Made by a program: the position numbers and the translations under genes. Below the pieces are notes generated by a model. The model had not been told where the DNA came from and made no database searches. It was given only the letters and a program-made list of their open reading frames with translations. A stretch of DNA of 64,000 bases from Spiroplasma ixodetis Y32 (lineage in GTDB: Bacteria > Bacillota_I > Bacilli_A > Mycoplasmatales > VBWQ01), in NCBI RefSeq assembly GCF_030316605.1, contig NZ_CP127039.1, positions 1,674,001-1,738,000 on the forward strand, given 5' to 3'. Positions 1 through 9,743 of this stretch are shown in pieces (within the stretch, counting starts at the first letter, position 1; every line of letters starts with the position of its first letter).

Positions 1-33
1 TTCTTTTAAGATAGTTGTCGCTTTAAGTTTCAT
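1..33 (-). CDS. Start of downstream operon gene, probably dnaI (partial)
   Basis: Only the first 11 codons are inside the window (MKLKATTILKE), preceded by an AGGAAA ribosome-binding site at about 41-48 on the minus strand. It lies 45 bp after the primosomal dnaB gene in the same direction. In Mollicutes and Bacilli the next gene is usually dnaI, the helicase loader, so that identity rests on context alone; the visible residues do not prove it. Confidence 0.4.
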   Translation of the reverse strand, partial: MKLKATTILKE

Positions 34-78
34 GATAATCATTTCCTTACTTAATAATAGTGTCTTTTAGTAATTAAA

Positions 79-1206
79 TTAATGGGCATCAAATTCCTTT
101 AAAATATTCTTTATTTCTTCTTGAGTTAATGTTATATCTTTTTTATTAATATTATCAACCTTATATTTTTTAATTAATTTTTTATTGAAATTATTTGTTG
201 TTGATTGTTCTGTAGTAGATCATAATGATTCTTGTTGAAATTGTTGCTGTGGATTTTTTTTGCTACGAGCATAAGCAAGTTTTAAATGAGATAAAGCATC
301 ATCAATACTATTAATTTGATTTTCTTGAAAGGTTTCAGCAATTTTAATAATATAGTTTGGTTCTAAACGTTTATTATTTTTAAATCAAACATATTCAATT
401 AAGCAGTTAATTACAGCATTATTTAATTGAAAGTTATTAGTTAATATTTCTAATGTTGTTTTTAATTTATCAGTTGGTATTTTACCAGTTAAATTTTTTA
501 AATATTCTTCAGGTAATTTTTGTTGCATTAAATTTAATGTGGTATTAATAACATCAGAATTATCTTTAGATATAATTGTATCACCATTAGAATTTAAATT
601 AACTTTCATAGTGTTAATTTGATTTTTATTTTGAAATGAATAAATTGGTCTAGAAATTGATGTTTGTTCTTTTTTAGCATAAATATTATTAAGTGCTGTT
701 TTTAATTTTAAAGATTGAGGGATAGTATTTTCCTGTTGAGTAATATTAACATAATTTTCTGTAATTTCAATATCATTTTTCAAAAAGTAAAATTTTTGTC
801 TTTCGTAATTTAAAGTTCCTAATTGTTTAAGTAGTTCTGAGTTTAAATGGGTATTAGCAAAAAAATCATCAGCAGATAAGGGAGAACACAATTGATAAAT
901 GTAAGTAGATTTTAAAGAATAGTAGTAAGTATTAATAAGGTTAACAGATTCAAGTTGTTGGAAAGCAACAAGTAATTGAGTGGAAGTTATTTTTAATAAA
1001 GATTTAATTCGTCCGTGATTGAAATCAAGATTAATACGTTTTGTTAATAACTTTTCTTGAGCTAAAGTTAAATATAAATTTATTGCTTCAATACCAATTA
1101 TTGGTTGATATAACATAAATAAAATTTGGTAATCTTCGTTACTAATATATTCTGATTGGTTCAACTTAAAAATATCAATATCATTTATTGTTCTGTTCAT
1201 ATTCAT
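79..1206 (-). CDS. dnaB: Primosomal replication initiation/membrane attachment protein DnaB (DnaD-like)
   Basis: This 375-residue protein is the Firmicutes-type DnaB helicase co-loader, not the replicative helicase. The N-terminal half has the family pattern: ISNEDYQILFMLYQPIIG, then SLLKIT, LESVNLINTYY, and PLSADDFF near residues 105-115. The C-terminal third is Asn/Gln-rich with an NYIIKIAETF helix, like the C-terminal DnaD/DDBH2 region. Two TGA tryptophan codons (near 382 and 220) must be read through to reach the TAA stop, because a standard-code reading stops about 100 codons early. The protein acts with DnaD and DnaI at oriC or at stalled forks. It follows mutM by 166 bp in the polA-mutM-dnaB operon. 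Family assignment is good; residue-level function is inferred. Confidence 0.8.
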
Positions 1207-1372
1207 TCCCTAACTTTCTTTTTACTATCCATTTCTTTCATGGTATGATAATTATATGCACATAAAGAATATAAATAAAGTGAAATGATTAAAACACATA
1301 CTTATCCACATTTATTCCACTTTTTTTATTAAAAATATTCTTTATTAATATATACTTTTGAGTTTTCCACAG

Positions 1373-2203
1373 TTAATATTTAATTTGACAGTGATTACAA
1401 AAGTAAGTTCCGCGAAGGTTTATTTTTATTTTTTTGATAATAGTATGGCATTTAAAACAAGGCATTTTTGCTCTAGTATGAACTTGTAATTCTTGTTGAT
1501 AGTAACCTATTACACCAAGGCTTGAAGTATAACTACTAATTGTTGATCCACCAAGTTTTATTGATTTATTAAGCACAAATCTTGATTTATTAATGATTTC
1601 TTGTAATTGTTTAAGTGTTAAATTTTTAGTAATACTTTGTGGATGAATACTAGCATAAAATAATACTTCATCTGCATAAATATTTCCTAAACCACTCATA
1701 ACATTTTGTTCTAATAATGTTGCTTTAATACTTTGACTTTTATTTTTTCATTTATTTTTTAAATATTCAGCAGTAACATTTTTATTAAAAGGTTCTGGAC
1801 CAATATTAATATAAGGTTTTATTTTTTGATATTCATTTTTAGTTTGTAAATGAAAGGTTCCAAACTGTCTTGTGTCATGATATCTTAATTCGTATTTATT
1901 GTCTAATTCTAATATTAATAAGACATGTTTTCAATTTATTGATTGATTATTTTGTTGAAAATAATATTTTCCTTCCATTCGTAAATGACTTAATAATACA
2001 TAATCATCTAATATAAATATTAATAATTTACCAACTCTTTGAACATCATTTATTGTTTGTCCAATAATTTCTTTTGTGAATTGTTCAATACTTGGTGTTT
2101 TGATAATTTTATTTAAAAGAATTCTAACACCAATAATTTTATGATTAGTTAAAAGTGGTTGTAAAGTTTTGCGAACAGTTTCAACTTCGGGTAATTCTGG
2201 CAT
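1373..2203 (-). CDS. mutM: Formamidopyrimidine-DNA glycosylase
   Basis: Base-excision repair glycosylase/AP lyase of 276 residues, which removes oxidised purines such as 8-oxoguanine. It begins with the diagnostic MPELPEVET, where Pro2 is the catalytic nucleophile and Glu3 the catalytic acid. An HLRMEGKY motif lies near residue 75, GLGNIYADE in the middle, and a C-terminal zinc finger of the form C-x2-C ... C-x2-C (CFKC ... CNHC). The length is normal for the family. Several in-frame TGA codons (for instance near 1930 and 1745) encode Trp, and conventional translation would split the gene. It starts 51 bp after the polA stop, so the two are probably co-transcribed. Confidence 0.95.
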
Positions 2204-2254
2204 TTTTATTTTCCTTCCAATAAAATATAATAAACTAATTTATTTTAATTCAAA

Positions 2255-4864
2255 TCAGTTATCACCAATACTAGTATTAATTAATAAGGGAACTTTTAAT
2301 TTAGTAACATTAGACATAATTTTAGTAATTTTAGTAATAACATCATTAAATTTATTATCTTCAACTTCAAAAATTAATTCATCATGAATTTGTGCAATTA
2401 ATATTGCATCAATATTTTGTTTTTTTATTTCTTCATAAATTTTATTCATTGCTAATTTTAAAATATCAGCAGCACTACCTTGAATTGGCATGTTCATTGC
2501 TATTCGTTTACCAAAATTTTGAATCACCTTATTTTTATTTGTAATTTCCATTACTTCTCTTCTACGATTAAAAATTGTTTGAACGTATCCATTTTTTTCA
2601 CAAAAATCAATTATATTATTAATATAACTTTTAATTTTTGGAAAAACCGAAAAATATTTATTAATAAATATTTTAGCATCTTCAACTTTAATTCCTATTT
2701 GTTGTGATAAACCAAAACTAGAAATGCCATAAACAATGCCAAAATTAATAGCTTTTGCATTTTGTCTTTGTTCGTTAGTAACTTCTGCTAAAGGTATATT
2801 TAATATTTTACTTGCAGTTTCGCGATGAATATCATGCTTTTGTTGAAAAGCTTTAATTAAATTTTCATCTTCACTAATATGAGCTAATATTCTTAATTCA
2901 ATTTGCGAATAATCACAGGATAGTATTTTAGTATGTGGTTTGCTTGGAATAAAGATTTTGCGAACTTCTCTTTGTTCTTTATCGCGAATACTAATATTTT
3001 GCATATTAGGATCTAATGAAGATAACCTGCCAGTACTGGTTTGCACTTGATTATAAATGCTATGAATTTTACCATCATCAAAAATATATTTTTGTAAACC
3101 AAGTAAGTAAGTGGAATATAATTTTTGTAATTTACGATATTCTAAAAGAATATCGATGATTGGATGTTGATTTTTTAAACTAATTAAAACTTCAAAAGCA
3201 GTACTACCTTTTTTATAATTAGGTAATTTTAATTCTTTAAATAAGTATTCACTAATTTGTTTTGGTGAATTTGGATTTAAATTACTATTACTTTCTTTTT
3301 TAATTTGTAATTCTAAATCTTGTATTTTTAGTAAAGTTTTATCAGTTAGTAGTTTTAATTTTTTTTGATCAATGTTAACACCATTACACTCCATATTTAC
3401 TAATACAAAAGCAGCAGGTAATTCAATCTCTTGATATAAATTTCAGTTATTAGTATCTTTTAATTTTTTTATAAGAATGAGATGAGAATCTGTTAAAAAA
3501 TTTAATTTTTTTTCTAAAAAAATAGCTATTTCTTTTTCATCATTGGGAATATTTTTTTTAATACCTTTGCCATAAAAATCATCAGCGCTTAAATTATCTT
3601 TAACATTGACATTGAGCATAACAGCAATGTTTTCTGGTAATATTTTTTCATTAGCATAAAGAAGGTAAGCAGCTAACATATGGTCAAAAATAATATTATT
3701 TATTATCAATTTTAAACGCAGTCCTGCGATAATAACCTTTTTTAAATCTCAAGTTATTTTTTGTAGTTTTTTATTTTGTAAGAAATGTTGAAAATTAGAA
3801 CAATTAATTGCATTAATTTTATTAATATAAAATGTTCCTTTTTCATTTTTAATACCAAAACCAATAATATTATCGCGATTATAATTATCACCAAAAATTT
3901 CTAATCATAAGTAATTTGAATCACAATTTCATTCTTGACTTCACTTATTTATAATTTGAACGTGAGATGTACTATTTTTATTAGTTTTAGGATTAGTGTC
4001 TTGTGTTAATAAAGAGTTCATATTATATTGTTTGTAAAAGTCTTGTAACTTTTCATTATTTAAATTTTCAACATTATAATTAAACGTTTCTAAATTACCA
4101 GTAATTGGTGTATTTAAATTAAGTTGTGCTAGTTGTTTACAAACAATACCATTATTAAAGTTAAGTTTAATTAGTTTACTAACATTTGGTTTTAATTGTT
4201 CTACATTTTCAATAATGTTTTCTAATGTGTCATATTCTTTTAATAAACTAATAGCAGTTTTTTGACCAATTCCTTTAATGCCAGGTAAATTATCAGAACT
4301 ATCACCCATTAATCCCTTTAAATCGGTAACTTGATAAGGTAATAATTCATATTCTGATTTAAATGTAGAAATAGTAATAACCTTTAAATCACTCATCCCT
4401 TTTTGTGGATTAAGAATTTTAATATTGTTATCTAATAGTTGTAATAAATCTTTATCACTACTCATAATATCAATTTGATAATTACTAGCAACTTTATTTT
4501 TAACAATGCTGCCAATAATATCATCAGCTTCATAATTATTTATTTGTCCCCAAGGAATTTGTGCTAAGTCTAAAAATATTTTAACTAAATTAAATTGTTC
4601 AATTAACTCAACCGGAGTTTCACTTCTTTTTCCTTTATATGTTGCTAAAGTTTCATGACGAAATGTTTTACGACCAGCATCAAATGCAACAAAAACACTA
4701 GCATAGTTGTTAGATTTTAAATACTTAGTCAACATTCTAATAAAAGCATAGACGGCATTAGTTGGAATACCCTGTAGCGAATGTAGATTAACTCCTTGGT
4801 ATGCAGTAGCATAATATGCTTTAAATAATAAATTGTTACCATCAATAATTAATGCTTTTTTCAT
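2255..4864 (-). CDS. polA: DNA polymerase I
   Basis: An 869-residue family A polymerase. The first ~290 residues form the 5' nuclease (LIIDGNNLLFKAYYA; DKDLLQLL; GDSSDNLPGIKGIG). The polymerase domain shows motif A DYSQIELR near residue 651, motif B KAINFGIVYG near 702 and motif C QIHDE near 823. The middle 3'-5' exonuclease domain is present as a fold but lacks the catalytic D-x-E (the equivalent stretch reads EIFGDNYNRDNIIG), so proofreading is probably absent, as in Bacillus PolA. TGA=Trp codons break it into three pieces under the standard code. The ATG follows an AGGTGA ribosome-binding site and it is the first gene of the polA-mutM-dnaB operon. Confidence 0.95.
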
Positions 4865-4974
4865 TTATTCACCTAATTTCATAAAATTATTATAACAATA
4901 AGTAAGTATAACTTCATATAAAATTAAAAAATTAGCATATAAAAAAAACAAGATTTTTTTTCTTGCTATCAAAC

Positions 4975-5089
4975 AATAATTAAGTTACAGATTTAATTGT
5001 GTAGAAAACATTATAAATATAAGGTTTTAGGGTTAATTTTAAGAGAATTATTATATTTATAGTGATTAGAGTTCTGTAACTTAATTATT
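4975..5089. repeat. Long-range perfect 16-bp inverted repeat
   Basis: The arms AATAATTAAGTTACAG (4975-4990) and CTGTAACTTAATTATT (5074-5089) are perfect inverted copies around an 83-bp AT-rich loop containing AAGGTTTTAGGGTTAATTTTAA. The structure lies upstream of polA and no ORF crosses it. A second structure of similar design follows at 5227-5380. Confidence 0.6.
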
Positions 5090-5180
5090 TAAATATTAAG
5101 GATATTTATAAATAGATCCTTAACTTTTATTATAACATTCAATTTTTAATTTTTAAATTCATTTTTTCTTTTTTATATAT

Positions 5181-5207
5181 AAAAAACAAGAGCTTTTCAG
5201 CTCTTGT
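5181..5207 (-). terminator. Rho-independent terminator (minus strand)
   Basis: ACAAGAGCT-TTTC-AGCTCTTGT forms a perfect 9-bp stem with a 4-nt loop. On the minus strand it is followed by a run of Ts. No minus-strand gene is now visible upstream of it (higher coordinates) before 6885. Confidence 0.65.
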
Positions 5208-5226
5208 CTACACAAGAATTATTGCT

Positions 5227-5380
5227 AAGTTAATATGTCATTTATAAAAAAAAGGGGGGATTTATAAATAAAACTTAAGGTTATTGGGGTTATAGAGTTT
5301 AAATTAGGGGTTTTAGATTAATTTTAAATTTTTTATATTTAAAAATATTATAATTGAATAATGTTTTGACATATTACCTT
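5227..5380. repeat. Second long-range inverted repeat
   Basis: The arms AAGTTAATATGTCA (5227-5240) and TGACATATTACCTT (5367-5380) pair over 14 bp with one mismatch. The loop carries AGGGGTTTTAGATTAATTTTAA, resembling the loop of the structure at 4975-5089. The two therefore look like diverged copies of one unit. Confidence 0.5.
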
Positions 5381-5417
5381 AATTTTAAAGGACCTAGGCT
5401 ATCTAAATCCTTATAAG

Positions 5418-5467
5418 AATAATAACAAATAATATTTAAATTGCAAGGAAATTTGTTATTATTTTTA
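5418..5467. terminator. Hairpin, possible terminator
   Basis: AATAATAACAAAT (5418-5430) and ATTTGTTATTATT (5451-5463) are a perfect 13-bp inverted repeat with a 20-nt loop, followed by Ts on the plus strand. No adjacent gene explains it. Confidence 0.45.
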
Positions 5468-5837
5468 GAAATAATTTATATTTTCAGTTTTTTTTCAAAA
5501 ATATATTCATACTCTATATAAGTTTTTGATTATTTTGATAAATATTTTTGGAAAAATTGCAATAATTTTACCCTACTTATCTTAATTTTATAAAAAATAT
5601 TAGTGCATTAATTGAGTGTTTATTTTTAGTAAAAATTTTTACATATTATGAAATTTTTAAACACTAATAAAAGTAATAAAACAAAAATATGTGGTTAAAC
5701 TTATAGTTTTAATTTTAGTTATAAAAATTTGTAAAAAATTATTTAAAAAAAATAAAAAAGATATATAATGATGTCTAATATTTAATATTTAAAATTGAGA
5801 AAAAATATTCAAATTGAAGTAAGGAGAAAATTAAAAA

Positions 5838-6005
5838 ATGCCAAACCCATGAAAAACAGAAGCTAATGGCCCAACAGATTTAAGCAAAGTTGCTAAATGG
5901 GAAATTAATGATGTGAATGAAACTAGAGAAAGATGAAAAAGAGAAAAAGAAGAAGAAAAAAAGCAACAAAAACAAAACAAAGCGGGATCTAGTTTGAAAA
6001 AATAA
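5838..6005 (+). CDS. Small charged protein, function unknown
   Basis: A 55-residue ORF with a good AAGGAG ribosome-binding site. It begins MPNPWKTEANGPTDLSK and ends in a Lys/Glu/Gln-rich helix (WKREKEEEKKQQKQNK). The Trp residues at positions 5 and ~34 include TGA codons, consistent with genuine translation in this organism. There is no signal peptide or membrane segment. It is followed by a terminator-like hairpin at 6069-6107. I do not recognise the family. Confidence 0.5.
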
Positions 6006-6068
6006 ATTTTTTTTAAAAATTATATAAAATATAACAAGATGTTTGGTGTGTATATGAGTTTTTATTTA

Positions 6069-6112
6069 AACCTATTACTTTATTATTTTAAAGTAAATGG
6101 GTTTTTTATTTT
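6069..6112 (+). promoter_or_regulatory. Terminator-like leader hairpin upstream of a decayed gene
   Basis: AACCTATTACTTT (6069-6081) pairs with AAAGTAAATGGGTT (6090-6103), followed by a T-tract. It may terminate the 5838 gene, but it sits directly before the ribosome-binding site and ATG of the next gene. Very similar hairpins precede the genes at 22952 and 46383, and with 22952 it shares the string AAATGGGTTTTTTATTTT. That recurrence suggests a leader or attenuator. Confidence 0.5.
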
Positions 6113-6133
6113 TTAATCAAATAAGGAGAAAAA

Positions 6134-6700
6134 ATGAAACCGATATTATCAAAACCCATAATTAATATTGTAAAACAAGGTGCATGAATTACTAGAGATG
6201 AAGCTTTACATCAAAATAAAGAAAAAATATAGAGAGAATTAATAACATATAAACTAAAATCAGAAAATGATTTTGTATATAAAACAGAAATTAATAATGA
6301 TATTATAATTTATGAATATTTTTTTGAGAAAATAAAAGTAAAGATAATGGTTCTTGCATTGTGACGAGAATTTATTTTAGTAATGATGAGATATGATAAA
6401 AGATAGTATATATTAATAATAAAGAAACTGATGTTGAACAAAAAATAATAGAACAATATAGAAGTTTATTTTTGTAAAAAAGAACTTTTAGAAGAAAGTC
6501 AATTCATAAAAAATGAAAATGATAATCAAGTAGTTATTAGAAAAAAATCTATTTTAGATTTTAAAAATAAAGAAAATATTAATGGTGTCAATAATAATGA
6601 TGAAAAGATTAAAGAAAGTAAAAATACTTTAGGTAAGCGATTAGGTAGGTGAGTTGAATTTTTGGGCGCATACCGATGTTGTCAATAATATTCATTTATT
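6134..6700 (+). pseudogene. Decayed gene of unknown function
   Basis: A good ribosome-binding site (AAGGAG) precedes ATG, and the reading frame MKPILSKPIINIVKQGAWIT runs for 32 codons to a TAG at 6230-6232. Coding-like sequence continues in the same and then other frames (SENDFVYKTEINNDIIIYEYF; DVEQKIIEQYRSLF; KELLEESQFIKNENDNQVVI), with several further stops. It looks like one gene broken by a nonsense mutation and frameshifts. The original function is not recognisable. Confidence 0.5.
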
Positions 6701-6884
6701 GTCTTTAAATTATAATTTTAGACGAGAATAATTTAGACTTCAATATGCAATTGTAGGTTAATCTTAACACTTACCAAATATTAGTCAACAATAATACTTA
6801 CTTTTATAATTCAAAAATTCTTATTAAAGTTTACTTTAATAAATTTTAATTTATTTTTAGTTTTTTTGAATTTAAGTTTTTATT

Positions 6885-7445
6885 TTATAATAACTGGATA
6901 GCAGTATTTATTTGATAGCATTTAAAATTAACCATTTTTGTATACATATCAATGTTATAAGTTCTATCACCAATCATATGCTTTAAAATTTGTTTAATAT
7001 TAGTTTCAGTAAAGCAACCAATATTTTCAACTAATGATTGATTTAATACACCATCTTTGGCATTAATAAAATAATCAACTTTTAATTTTTTATATTGTAA
7101 AGTCAATGATTGTAAAAAATCAATTAGTTCATAATATTGGCCTTTTGCAAATAAATTTTGTGCATTTTCATAGTGTAATTTAGCAATTTTATCTTTTCTT
7201 CTTCCTGCCATGATACCAAGAAATAAAACATGAAAAGCATGAAATTTATCTAAAATAAATTTAGCATTTAGAATTGTAGCAGTTTTTCTAATTCATTTTG
7301 CATTATCTCCACAAACTATTAAATTTGCTTGCTCAAAATTTTCAAAATATAAATTACCATATGTTTGAATTAATTTTGCTGTTTTTTCTGCACCAATTTC
7401 TGTTTTTGATACTCTTATTTTACATACAGCTCTTTTATTAATTAA
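6885..7445 (-). pseudogene. ISLre2-family transposase fragment
   Basis: The C-terminal half of an ISLre2 (UPF0236-type) transposase, aligning by eye with the longer copy at 36078-37199: SKTEIGAEKTAKLIQTYG, LIVCGDNAKW, FILDKFHAFHVLFLGIMAG and IGCFTETNIKQILKHMIGDRTYNI. The N-terminal half is missing because IS1595 copy 1 abuts it at 7446. It is too diverged from the other copies to be a recent duplicate. Confidence 0.75.
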
Positions 7446-8321
7446 CGGACTTCTCCCCCCATGTACTTGTGGAGGAAACAATGAAATTGAATGAGTTCAA
7501 CAATGCTTTTCAAACAGAACAGGATTGTTTAAAATATATAGCAAGTTTGAAGAAAAACAAATGTATCATGTGTTCTTGAACAAGTTTGAATACTTCTAAT
7601 TTAAGAAGAATAAGATGTTTGAAATGTCATCAAACATTTAGTATTCTTCATGGCACCATTTTTTACAAGTCACAAACACCTTTGAGATTTTGATTTTATC
7701 TCATCTTTAGATGAATAAACACCAAACATGGAATTACATCAACTGATGTTGCAAAAGAATTGGGTGTGACTTTGAAAACTGCTTGAAGAATGGGTCATGA
7801 AATCAGAAATCGTATTGCCAAACAAGAACATCAATTTATTGTTGAGGGCATAGTGCAAATGGATGAAATGTATCTTTCACATATGGGTTTTAAAAAACAA
7901 GGAAGATCTTTGATAAATAAAACATTAATTGTTGGGATTTATGAAAAAACAACCAATAATTTAATTGTGAAAGTAATCAAAAACGCAAAAAGTAAAAATC
8001 TTTTGCAGTTTGCAAGAAACCATATTTCTTCAAAGTGTGATGTACATACTGATTCTTGAAAAGGATATCGTGATTTCAAATCACTTTTCCCTAATCACAA
8101 AACAGTTAACCATCAAGATGGTTATGTTTCAAAAATTGGCGTAAATACCAATCAAATTGAATCAGTATGAAAACATATACGAAGAACACTTAAAACACAT
8201 ATCAAAGTTGCAAAACATCATGTTCATTTATATGCCAAAGAAGCTGCATATAAATTCAACAAGATACCTACTTTTGAAACTGTAATGCTATGTTTCATTT
8301 AAAAATGTGGGGAGAAGTCCG
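7446..8321 (+). mobile_element. IS1595-family element, copy 1 (short form, no right-end tail)
   Basis: Bounded by CGGACTTCTCCCC on the left and GGGGAGAAGTCCG on the right. This is the only one of eight copies that lacks the extra ~65-bp hairpin tail ending GAGAAAAGCC. The flanks differ: ISLre2 remnant on the left, phage portal-like fragment on the right. The 8-bp flanks TTAATTAA and TTAATTTA match at 7 of 8 positions. It is either a transposition using the inner right end or a recombination product. Confidence 0.85.
7481..8302 (+). CDS. IS1595-family (ISXO2-like) DDE transposase, copy 1
   Basis: A 273-residue transposase with TGA tryptophan codons. The N-terminus has a zinc ribbon (CIMC ... 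CLKC) and a helix-turn-helix stretch (TSTDVAKELGVTLKTAWRMG). The catalytic core shows D128 (QMDEMYLSH), D191 (VHTDSWKGY) and E227 (NQIESVWKHIRR), the order expected of ISXO2-like enzymes, so this copy appears intact. The ATG at 7481 follows a GGAGG ribosome-binding site just inside the left terminal repeat. The start MGHEIRN at 7790 is internal: reading TGA as stop would falsely make it an 89-residue protein. Confidence 0.9.
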
Positions 8322-8670
8322 TTAATTTATTAGTAATATCATAAACTCTTTGTTGTATATCTACTACTTGAAAATACAAATTATCATTAGCAATATAAAT
8401 TAAATAACCACTAATTCCTAATTTACTTAACTTAAAAATCGAATTTCAATTTTTTCTATAAAATTCTTGTTGTATTAAATATTGTGTAATAGTTTCGTTA
8501 TCAATATCTAGTGGAGCATTATATAAATTAGCATTATTTTCTGCAACAAAGTCAGTAAAATAACTTTCGTGATTAAAATCATTAAAACCAAAATAACTTA
8601 AAATAGAAGCATGTGTACTTTTATTTTTATTAGTTAAAAATTTTGGTTTTTCACTTTGATTATCAAAAAA
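8322..8670 (-). pseudogene. Fragment of a phage portal-like gene
   Basis: Read on the minus strand the DNA encodes STHASILSYFGFNDFNHES, NNANLYNAPLDIDNETI, FYRKNWNSIFKLSKLGISGY and DIQQRVYDIT, nearly identical to the start of the portal-like gene at 61236. It corresponds to roughly codons 6-125. It is cut by IS1595 copy 1 on one side and by a plectrovirus-like segment on the other. It is therefore a relic of another copy of the prophage found at 52-64 kb. Confidence 0.85.
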
Positions 8671-9087
8671 TTAAAACCAGCAACCATTCACTTGGAGTGA
8701 TGGTGCTGGTTAAATAAAGAATAATAGTATGTCCCCTAGCAGGGTCTATATATACTAGTTTCCAATCCGCTCCCACCCCAAGGATTACCATATTAATGGT
8801 TAGTATATTTTATTAGGTATCACTCCACTTTTTATTTATTCATGCAAGTCCACATGCTAGCCACTATTTTGAACAACTGTGTTATGGTTCACTTTTTTAA
8901 TTCCTTAACACGTGTTGATAATAGTGTTAAAGAGGGTTATTAAAAATTTTAAAATTTTACAATTACAAAAAAAAGACAAGATTTTTATTCTCGTCTTTTG
9001 TCATTTATTTTTAATTTAAGGGTTTAAAAAAGAAAGGAGCTATTTTTAAAACTTTTTAGTTACCGACATCTTCGACACGCTCCCAAA
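8671..9087. repeat. Plectrovirus-like non-coding segment, copy P1
   Basis: About 420 bp shared with P2 (30237-30732) and, inverted, P3 (51681-52182). It contains a CCAGCA...TGCTGG hairpin, CTATATATACTAGTTTCCAAT, an AACACGTGTT palindrome and a terminator-like hairpin AAAGACAAGA...TCTCGTCTTT. It ends abruptly at CACGCTCCCAAA, as the other two do. A repeated, structured, non-coding block beside a small hydrophobic coat-like gene fits an SpV1-type filamentous virus intergenic/origin region. No virus sequence was available for comparison. Confidence 0.55.
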
Positions 9088-9327
9088 TTTTTTATTGTTG
9101 CCTTTGAAACTTATATTTTTGGTGTTGTTTCAGGAATTATTTCTGTTTTTGCACTTAAAATTTCTTTTGCAATGGCGCTTTGTTGATGAACTCCTGCGGC
9201 TTTAGGAATAGCAGCAACTTACACTACTTTGCCTATAGGTTGATATGTAGTTTTAGCAATTGTAGCAGTATTAGGCGTTCAGATACTAAAAGAATATGCA
9301 ATTAAACCTTTATTTAAAAAAATGTAA
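9088..9327 (+). pseudogene. 5'-truncated small membrane protein, plectrovirus-like
   Basis: An open frame without a start codon begins right at the P1 junction and reads FETYIFGVVSGIISVFALKI, ALCWWTPAALGIAATYTTLP, GWYVVLAIVAVLGVQ, ending KPLFKKM. It has two or three hydrophobic helices and a basic C-terminus. This is typical of filamentous-virus coat or assembly proteins and sits next to the virus-like non-coding segment. The virus assignment is an inference. Confidence 0.5.
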
Positions 9328-9330
9328 AAC

Positions 9331-9609
9331 TTGGTAGAATCAAAAAAAGCAAAAAAACTAGAAATTGAGGACTTAAAAGAAATAGATTCTCATAATATCA
9401 ATTCTAGAGTTTTAAAAAACTATTTAAGTTTTCAAAAAAACATATCTTTTGATGAAATTAGACCAAGTTTTGAACAAAATATTAATATAATTAAAAATAG
9501 AAAATTGTCTCATCAAACTCAAGAAAAATTTGATGCAAAGAGTATTAATAATATTCCAATTTCAGCTAATACTTGAAATAAAGTAAAATGTTTATTTCAA
9601 CATAATTAA
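9331..9609 (+). CDS. Hypothetical protein, probably plectrovirus-derived
   Basis: A 92-residue frame starting with TTG four bases after the preceding stop. It is hydrophilic, with KKAKKLEIEDLKEIDSHNI and a C-terminal NTWNKVKCLFQHN containing a TGA Trp codon. The start is poorly supported by a ribosome-binding site, so translation may be coupled to the upstream gene, or this may be the C-terminal part of a larger virus protein. The family is not recognised. Confidence 0.4.
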
Positions 9610-9743
9610 TAAGTTAACAATTTTGTTGATAATAATAAAATTTTAATCTATAAAATTAATACTATTTTCTCTTTTCTCTTATTTTATAGTTAATATTCAT
9701 GTTATTATTACTAAGTAATTAAAAAATATTAATGAGGTATAAG

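Larger units (their letters stand above)
5090..5837. other. Non-coding region between polA and the small-protein gene
   Basis: No credible gene is seen on either strand. The stretch holds a minus-strand terminator-like hairpin (5186-5207), a long-range inverted repeat (5227-5240 with 5367-5380), a 13-bp hairpin (5418-5463) and very AT-rich DNA with a possible -10 box TATAAT at 5764-5769 for the following small gene. It may be the scar of a lost gene, since a minus-strand terminator with no gene behind it remains. Confidence 0.5.

Noticed and set aside
2255..4864. Three separate genes for DNA polymerase fragments
   Set aside because: All breaks are TGA codons; the frame and the domain order are continuous for one polA.
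7790..8059. An 89-residue protein MGHEIRN... as a stand-alone gene, repeated eight times
   Set aside because: It is the middle of the IS1595 transposase between two TGA Trp codons; with TGA read as Trp the frame is 273 residues.
8671..9087. The plectrovirus-like segments as long non-coding RNA genes
   Set aside because: Their hairpins are striking, but the fixed junctions and adjacent coat-like gene fit virus intergenic DNA better; no promoter-terminator pair defines an RNA.
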